64,000 nt of DNA. It comes from UBA10365 sp041441915 (GTDB taxonomy: Bacteria; Pseudomonadota; Alphaproteobacteria; Rhodobacterales; Rhodobacteraceae). The position numbers were made by a program, and so were the translations under genes. The stretch is from assembly GCA_041441915.1 (NCBI GenBank), contig JASDRS010000010.1, positions 1 to 64,000 on the forward strand. Direction: 5' to 3'. Positions 59,047 through 64,000 of this stretch are shown here, in pieces; position 1 is the stretch's first letter; each line of letters opens with the position of its first letter. Under the pieces are notes generated by a model. It searched no databases and was not told where the DNA came from. It saw only the letters and a list, made by a program, of their open reading frames with translations.

Positions 59047-60993
59047 TTAGCGTTGATCGGGGGCAAGTGCTTCTTTTCTAAGTATATCAATGACCTGATT
59101 CAAACCCAAAATTTCGGTGATTGTATCACCCAACCTGCGGATCGAAACCGAACGCTCGGCCACTTCTTTCATCCCAATCGCCAAGATTATGGGCACTTTG
59201 CCTAAAGAATGATCGCGAACCTTATAGTTGATCTTTTCGTTGCGAATGTCTTCCTCGGCGCGCACGCCAACCGCTTTGAGTGCTGCTGTGATTTCATGCA
59301 CATATTCGTTGGCGTCTGACACGATCGCGGCAACAACCACTTGCCTTGGTGCCAACCAAAAGGGCAGTTTTCCGGCATGAGATTCTATCAAAATCCCAAT
59401 AAACCGTTCAAAAGACCCCAGGGTCGCGCGGTGCAACATCACCGGGCGATGTTTAGCGCCGTCTTCTGCTATATAATTGGCATCAAGTCTTTCGGGCAAA
59501 ACAAAATCAACTTGCAGCGTACCACATTGCCAATCGCGCCCGATTGCATCTGTCAAAACGAACTCAAGCTTAGGTCCGTAAAATGCACCTTCACCCGGGT
59601 TCATTTCGAAACTATGACCCGCTGCAAGGGTCGCGTTTTTTAGAGCGGCTTCGGCTTTGTCCCATGTGGCATCGGTGCCTGCACGGCTTTTGGGGCGGTC
59701 AGAAAATTTGATCTTAAAATGCTCAAAGCCCAGGTCTTTATAAACCATCGACAGAAAGCCGATGAAATCGTGGGTTTCGGCTTCGATCTGACCTTCGCGG
59801 CAAAAAATATGCGCGTCATCTTGGGTAAAGCCGCGGACCCGCATTATGCCATGCAACGCGCCTGAGGGCTCATAACGGTTGCATGAACCAAATTCAGCCA
59901 TGCGCAAAGGTAAATCTCTATAAGACTTCAGACCTACATTAAATATCTCCACATGGCAGGGGCAGTTCATAGGCTTTAGTGCATTTATGGTTTTTTCGCG
60001 GGCATGTTCTTCGTCAACCTCTACGATAAACATATTCTCTCGATAATTGGCCCAGTGACCAGACGCTTCCCACAATTTTCGGTTCACCACTTGGGGTGTG
60101 TTTACTTCGACATAATTGGCGGCGCGTTGTTGGCGCCGCATATAATCTTGCAACATCACATAGATTTGCCAGCCGTTCGGATGCCAAAATACTTGGCCAG
60201 GGGCCTCTTCTTGCATGTGAAACAGATTCATCTCTCGGCCCAAGCGGCGGTGGTCCCGTTTTGCAGCCTCTTCCAGCATGGTAAGATGCGCGCGCAGATC
60301 GTTGCGATTTTTGAAAGCCACACCGTAAATGCGTTGCAACATAGGGCGGTTTGAATCTCCACGCCAATAGGCACCAGCTACCGACATAAGCTTAAACCCA
60401 TCCGCCGGCACTTGGCCTGTGTGCTGTAAATGCGGCCCACGGCACAGGTCTTGCCAATCGCCATGCCAATACATGCGCAAAGCTTCAGCGCCTGGAATGG
60501 CTTCGATCAGCTCAACTTTAAAAGGCTCGTCTCGGGTTTGATAATGGGCAGTGGCACGGGTCCGATCCCAGATTTCGGTTTTAACTTTGTCGCATAGATT
60601 GATGATCTGTTTCATCTTGTTTTCGATTGTGGCCAGATCTTCGGGGGTAAACGGTTCTGCACGGTCAAAATCATAATACCAGCCGTCTTTGATGACTGGG
60701 CCGATGGTGACCTTAACGTTGGGCCAAAGCTCTTGCACGGCGCGCGCCATGATATGTGCCAGATCATGTCGGATCAACTCAAGCGCTGCGTCGCCATCCG
60801 ACATGGTGTTGATCGCGATTTTTGCATCTTCCATGATGGGCCATTGCAGATCATGGTGCGACCCAGCCACTTGTGCGGAAATGGCGTTTTTGGCCAAGCT
60901 GGTTGAAATGCTGGTCGCCACATCTAGTGCTGTGACGCCTGCTTCATAGGAACGTTGATTTCCATCGGGGAAAGTTAGGGTAATTTGGGCCAC
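59047..60993 (-). CDS. thrS: Threonyl-tRNA synthetase
   Basis: 648 residues from a GTG at 60993 (AGGGAG upstream); the frame is open to 61080, but that extension is not ThrS-like. TGS domain at the start (ITLTFPDGNQRSYEAG), second additional editing domain with HDLAHIMARAV, class II catalytic core with MNCPCHVEIF (zinc Cys) and FTQDDAHIFC, and the C-terminal anticodon-binding domain. Charges tRNA-Thr. Housekeeping gene. Confidence 0.97.
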   Translation of the reverse strand: MAQITLTFPDGNQRSYEAGVTALDVATSISTSLAKNAISAQVAGSHHDLQWPIMEDAKIAINTMSDGDAALELIRHDLAHIMARAVQELWPNVKVTIGPVIKDGWYYDFDRAEPFTPEDLATIENKMKQIINLCDKVKTEIWDRTRATAHYQTRDEPFKVELIEAIPGAEALRMYWHGDWQDLCRGPHLQHTGQVPADGFKLMSVAGAYWRGDSNRPMLQRIYGVAFKNRNDLRAHLTMLEEAAKRDHRRLGREMNLFHMQEEAPGQVFWHPNGWQIYVMLQDYMRRQQRAANYVEVNTPQVVNRKLWEASGHWANYRENMFIVEVDEEHAREKTINALKPMNCPCHVEIFNVGLKSYRDLPLRMAEFGSCNRYEPSGALHGIMRVRGFTQDDAHIFCREGQIEAETHDFIGFLSMVYKDLGFEHFKIKFSDRPKSRAGTDATWDKAEAALKNATLAAGHSFEMNPGEGAFYGPKLEFVLTDAIGRDWQCGTLQVDFVLPERLDANYIAEDGAKHRPVMLHRATLGSFERFIGILIESHAGKLPFWLAPRQVVVAAIVSDANEYVHEITAALKAVGVRAEEDIRNEKINYKVRDHSLGKVPIILAIGMKEVAERSVSIRRLGDTITEILGLNQVIDILRKEALAPDQR

Positions 60994-61130
60994 GTCAGGC
61001 TCCCTTTCGGTTTGGCGCCCACAAAACGCCCGGTTGAATATATACTGAAATTGTCTGATTGGGTTGCGGTCAAATGTCAACGCTGGTTAAGGTAATTTGT
61101 ATGGAATAAAAGGGCTGAAAAGGAGTTCGT

Positions 61131-61871
61131 ATGGCCACACTAAATTTCATTACTTCTGCCCAAGGGCGCAGGCTGGCGTATTACCAAACTCTGGGGGAAG
61201 GCGTGGGCACTGTTTTTTTGGGTGGGTTTAAATCTGATATGATGGGCACCAAAGCGCTTGATCTTGAAGAGCGCGCCAAATATCTTGGCCGACCTTTTTT
61301 GCGGTTTGATTATTCTGGTCATGGGCAATCATCGGGTGACTTTGCCGATGGCGCGATTGGCGATTGGTTTAAAGATGCGTATTTTGTTATTGAAACCTTA
61401 ACACAAGGGCCACAAATTTTGGTTGGCTCTTCAATGGGGGGCTGGATTTCGCTTTTGCTGGCCCGCGTTATGCCGCACAGGCTGGCAGCGCTGGTGGGGA
61501 TTGCCGCCGCACCTGACTTTACGCAAGATGGAATGTGGGATCAGTTTTCGCCCGAAATTCAAAGCCAGATTATAAAAACAGGTTCTTACGCGCACCCTTC
61601 AGACTATGGAGCTCCCTATATTATTACCAAAAGGTTGATCGAAGATGGGCGCAATCACTTGGTTTTGCGCAGCCCGTTGTATCTGCCATGCCCCAGTCGT
61701 TTTTTTCAAGGCACAGCCGATGCTGATGTGCCCGTAGCGGCGGCCTTGCGCCTGTTAGATCATGCGGAGGGCCCAGATATTCGTCTAAGTTTGGTAAAAG
61801 CGGCCGATCATCGCTTTTCGACCCCTGAATGTTTGGCCCTAATTGGACAGACGGTCTTTACCTTAGCCTAA
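61131..61871 (+). CDS. Alpha/beta-fold hydrolase
   Basis: 246 residues. FLRFDYSGHGQSSG precedes the nucleophile elbow VGSSMGGWISLLL with Ser at residue 101. The Asp is likely in FQGTADADVPV and the His in AADHRFS. Resembles the ABHD10/bacterial carboxylesterase-like group found in Rhodobacterales. Substrate unknown. AAGGAG precedes the ATG. Its stop overlaps the stop of the phaZ remnant on the other strand. Confidence 0.85.
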   Translation: MATLNFITSAQGRRLAYYQTLGEGVGTVFLGGFKSDMMGTKALDLEERAKYLGRPFLRFDYSGHGQSSGDFADGAIGDWFKDAYFVIETLTQGPQILVGSSMGGWISLLLARVMPHRLAALVGIAAAPDFTQDGMWDQFSPEIQSQIIKTGSYAHPSDYGAPYIITKRLIEDGRNHLVLRSPLYLPCPSRFFQGTADADVPVAAALRLLDHAEGPDIRLSLVKAADHRFSTPECLALIGQTVFTLA

Positions 61872-62081
61872 AACTACGTGCGCATTGGCCATAACTGCTT
61901 TTGGATTTGCGCCCTTTGCGCGCAATTTGGCGGGTAACTGGTTTAAGTCTTCAGCAGCGTCAATGAAGTTAAGAACCAAGGGGCGAAGGTTTTGACGCCC
62001 AATTTTGCCCGCAAAAATTTCATAATGGCCAGCACCCTCTTTCAAATGCTGGGATTTTTTGCTTTCGGGCAGACCCGTCAA
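61863..62081 (-). pseudogene. phaZ: 3' remnant of PHA depolymerase phaZ
   Basis: About 72 codons without a proper start. LPESKKSQHLKEGAGHYEIF then AGKI-G-RQNLRPLVLNFI matches by eye the last part of intracellular PHA depolymerase (LP-x4-K-x4-L-x2-G-x-GHYG-x-F-x-G-x2-W-x4-P-x3-FI). The conserved G after GHY is E and the W is missing, so it is also mutated. The match ends abruptly near 62087, where the oppositely oriented phaP remnant begins. The catalytic part is gone. Confidence 0.65.
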
Positions 62082-62440
62082 AAGAGCAAGCCGCCTTGTC
62101 TACAAAATTCTCAAAAGTGGCGCCTGGAGCTGCTGAAAAATCAAGTGAAAGCTTGAAATGGGTTAAAGAAACTTTAGTTAAATTATCACAAGGTTGCTGC
62201 TGCAAAAGTTGAAGTGGCTCACTACAGAAAATCAGCTTTGAATTTAGGGTCGGTTGCAGTGGAAATAGCTTTTGAAAATCTGATTGTGTCCACGGAAGTT
62301 GTGGAAAAAGTACAATCTTAAACTGTTGAATTGATAACATTTTCTGGAAAAATCCTAGGCGCCAAAGCTTCTGCTGCCTTTAAAAAAGCAACTGCTTATG
62401 TGACACCCGCCGCAAGAAAAAGTGACGGCTGCAACAGCAA
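62069..62440 (+). pseudogene. phaP: Phasin (phaP) pseudogene with frameshift and stop
   Basis: Translated fragments match phasin: SKEQAALSTKFSKVAPGAAE-KSSESLKWVKETLVKL from 62078, then after a +1 frameshift near 62192 VAVEIAFENLIVSTEVVEKVQ, an in-frame TAA at 62319-62321, then TVELITFSGKILGAKASAAF-KKATAYVTPAARK. Typical Rhodobacterales phasins have the same order (AALNEKLSKVALEAAEKS, ETLAKL, TVEL, AAVKKATA). The N-terminus is missing. Intact phaR follows. Phasins coat PHA granules, so this strain has probably lost that function here. Confidence 0.75.
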
Positions 62441-62557
62441 AATAATTAGATCAGACATTGTCTCCCTAATGCCTGAATTGACGAGCGTAAGCTCACCCTT
62501 TCATTTTGTACTGCGCTGCAGTAGGCTTGCTGCTATGCGATATAACTGGGGCGCCCG

Positions 62558-63133
62558 ATGGCCGAAATAAAAATTCCTTTGCTCATCAAACGCTATGCAA
62601 GCAGGCGACTATATAATGCGGAAATCAATGAGTATGTGACGCTAGAAGATATTGTGGGTTTTATTCGTAAGGGCCGCGAAGCCCAGATTATTGGCCTGCG
62701 CACGGGAGACGATTTAACGCGCCAATATCTTTTGCAGATCGTGGCTGATCATGAAAGCAAGGGCAAAAAAGTTCTGCCGATTGAGGTTCTGACCGATCTG
62801 GTGCGCAGCTATGCCACCGGCTTTCAAAGCTTGGTGCATCAGTTTTTGGAGACGTCATTTGATATGTTGCGCAATCAGCAAAGCAAATTGGTAGACAATC
62901 TGCATGTTTTCTCCACTTCTTTAATGACTGCAACCAACTTTAAAGCTCTGCGCAAACAGCAAGAAGCCTTTTTGAAAAGCATGATGATTGGAATGCCTGC
63001 TTGTCGAGGACTGGCGCCAACTGAACTGCAAAAAGAAACGTCCACAGGCAAAAATTCTGACAGTGCAAGGGTAAATCTGGCCGACATCAAAAAGCAATTG
63101 GCCGACTTGCAGGCTAAATTGGCCAAACTATGA
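62558..63133 (+). CDS. phaR: PHA synthesis repressor PhaR
   Basis: 191 residues. The DNA-binding domain is diagnostic: PLLIKRYASRRLYNAEINEYVTLEDI (about residues 6-31) and GDDLTRQYLLQIVADHESKGKKVLP. The C-terminal helical PHB-accumulation domain and a terminal coiled coil follow. PhaR represses phaP and senses PHA granules. Here phaP is broken and phaZ is a remnant, so this copy is orphaned in its own locus. The ribosome site is weak. Confidence 0.9.
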   Translation: MAEIKIPLLIKRYASRRLYNAEINEYVTLEDIVGFIRKGREAQIIGLRTGDDLTRQYLLQIVADHESKGKKVLPIEVLTDLVRSYATGFQSLVHQFLETSFDMLRNQQSKLVDNLHVFSTSLMTATNFKALRKQQEAFLKSMMIGMPACRGLAPTELQKETSTGKNSDSARVNLADIKKQLADLQAKLAKL

Positions 63134-63153
63134 ATCGCTTTCGTGGGTAAACT

Positions 63154-64000
63154 ATGACAGAAAATCATGGTCGGATTACTCTTTGGGGGATAGAGGTTTT
63201 TCTTGCAGCCGCGGATGAGGGCTCAATATCGGCTGCGGCGCGGCGTTTGGGTGCAAGCGTATCGACGGTCAGTCAGCAGATTAGTGCGCTAGAGCAGGCT
63301 CTGGGCGCAACCTTGCTTGATCGTGATGTGCGCCCCATTCTGGTTACGCCCGCAGGAGATATTTTTCGCCGCCATGCCCAAGTGATGGCCAATGAGGCGC
63401 TCGAAGCGCGTGCGCAGTTGGCGCAGTCGAAAATGGCTGGCCTGACCACACTGCGGTTGGGGATCATTGAAGATTTCGATTCCGACGTGACCCCTGTATT
63501 TCTGATGACCTTGGCCGATACCTTTCCCGAATGTAGGTTTGTTTTGCAAACTGGCCCAAGTCACCGGCTGCTTGACCAGCTTGAAGCGCGCGCTCTTGAT
63601 ATGGTTGTGACAGCTGATATAGATCCCATGGACGAACAGCAGTCTTGGCGGGAAGTGCATGGATTGCTGCAAGAGCCATTTGTTTTAGTAGCTCCTAGGG
63701 CCCATTTTGGCACTTTGCCACTATTAGAGCATATGCAGACCCTTCCCATGATCCAATATGCCACCCGCCATGTGATGGGGAGCATGTTGGCCCGCCATAT
63801 AGCTCAACAAAATCTTAGTTTTCCCGCTCGGTTCGAGCTTGATAATTACCAAGCGATCCTGTCGATGGTTGCAGGTGGCGCCGGCTGGACGGTCTTAACC
63901 CCGCTTGCGCTGCATTGTGCCGCACAGTTTTCTGATGCGGTCGATGTAATTCCTTTGCCCTTCTTAGCTTTGAACCGGCGCATTGCGCTCTCGGCGCGCA
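63154..64000 (+). CDS. LysR-family transcriptional regulator, 3' end beyond window
   Basis: Open from ATG 63154 to the window edge (282 codons). The N-terminal winged HTH is clear: FLAAADEGSISAAARRLGAS, then VSTVSQQISALEQALGATLL and LVTPAG. The effector domain follows (LRLGIIEDFDSDVTPVFL, QLEARALDMVV, MVAGGAGWTVLTP). Nearly complete; perhaps 10-20 residues are missing. Target unknown. Same direction as phaR, 20 bp after it. Confidence 0.9.
   Translation, partial: MTENHGRITLWGIEVFLAAADEGSISAAARRLGASVSTVSQQISALEQALGATLLDRDVRPILVTPAGDIFRRHAQVMANEALEARAQLAQSKMAGLTTLRLGIIEDFDSDVTPVFLMTLADTFPECRFVLQTGPSHRLLDQLEARALDMVVTADIDPMDEQQSWREVHGLLQEPFVLVAPRAHFGTLPLLEHMQTLPMIQYATRHVMGSMLARHIAQQNLSFPARFELDNYQAILSMVAGGAGWTVLTPLALHCAAQFSDAVDVIPLPFLALNRRIALSAR

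Noticed and set aside
62331..62570. 79-codon plus-strand frame between phaP remnant and phaR
   Set aside because: It is the C-terminal frame of the broken phasin running on into phaR upstream sequence, not a separate gene.
1..64000. CRISPR arrays, tRNA/rRNA genes, insertion sequences, attachment sites
   Set aside because: No spaced palindromic repeats, cloverleaf-like segments, transposase motifs or flanking inverted repeats were seen by reading.

Overview
The window is dominated by one large flagellar gene cluster (about 5.9-57.8 kb) of an alphaproteobacterium. Its organisation resembles the fla1 system of Cereibacter (Rhodobacter) sphaeroides: a sigma-54 gene, a FleT-type activator, -24/-12 promoters in front of the operons, FlhF/FlhG/FliA, a rod-binding-only FlgJ and a separate SltF-like lytic transglycosylase. 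The decayed phaZ/phaP/phaR locus at the right end fits Rhodobacterales (Roseobacter group). The assignment is inference from gene content.

Layout. 1-5.2 kb: AT-rich surface-glycan or glycosylation genes (a TPR protein running off the left edge, methyltransferase, gmd, a 3,5-epimerase-like cupin, a second cupin, a DegT-type aminotransferase). 5.9-8.4 kb: rpoN coupled to an unknown coiled-coil membrane protein. 8.4-24.7 kb, minus strand: fleT-fliEFGHIJ, then fliKLMN, then fliOPQR-flhB and four small or unknown genes, each block with its own sigma-54 promoter. A 100-N scaffold gap lies inside fliK. 25.1-30.5 kb: an interleaved set of poorly known genes (fliS, a second FliS-like gene, fliT-like, a FliL paralogue, an NHLP-like protein, a Sel1 protein, a DUF2802-like protein, and a 52-codon gene behind its own sigma-54 promoter). 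30.2-33.3 kb, minus: flgP-flgT-flgA-flgM-flgN-like. 33.6-39.2 kb, plus: flhA-flhF-flhG-fliA and an unknown gene. 39.2-40.9 kb, minus: an extra FlgE/F/G-family gene and an unknown gene. 41.0-57.8 kb, plus: flgBCDEF, then flgGHIJKL-sltF. FlgE (1430 aa) and FlgK (1556 aa) are giants, roughly three times the usual length.

57.8-64 kb is housekeeping: a DUF2177 protein, an ArsC/Spx-like protein, cspA, thrS, an alpha/beta hydrolase, a phaZ 3' remnant fused by deletion to a phaP pseudogene, intact phaR, and a LysR regulator cut by the right edge.

How it works together: RpoN and the HTH-less FleT activator (which needs a DNA-binding partner not seen here) should switch on export-gate, basal-body and hook operons. 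FliA with FlgM should gate the late genes. Filament genes (fliC, fliD), motAB, che genes and fleQ are not in this window. FlgT and FlgP point to extra rings around the basal body. No tRNA, rRNA, CRISPR array or insertion sequence was seen.
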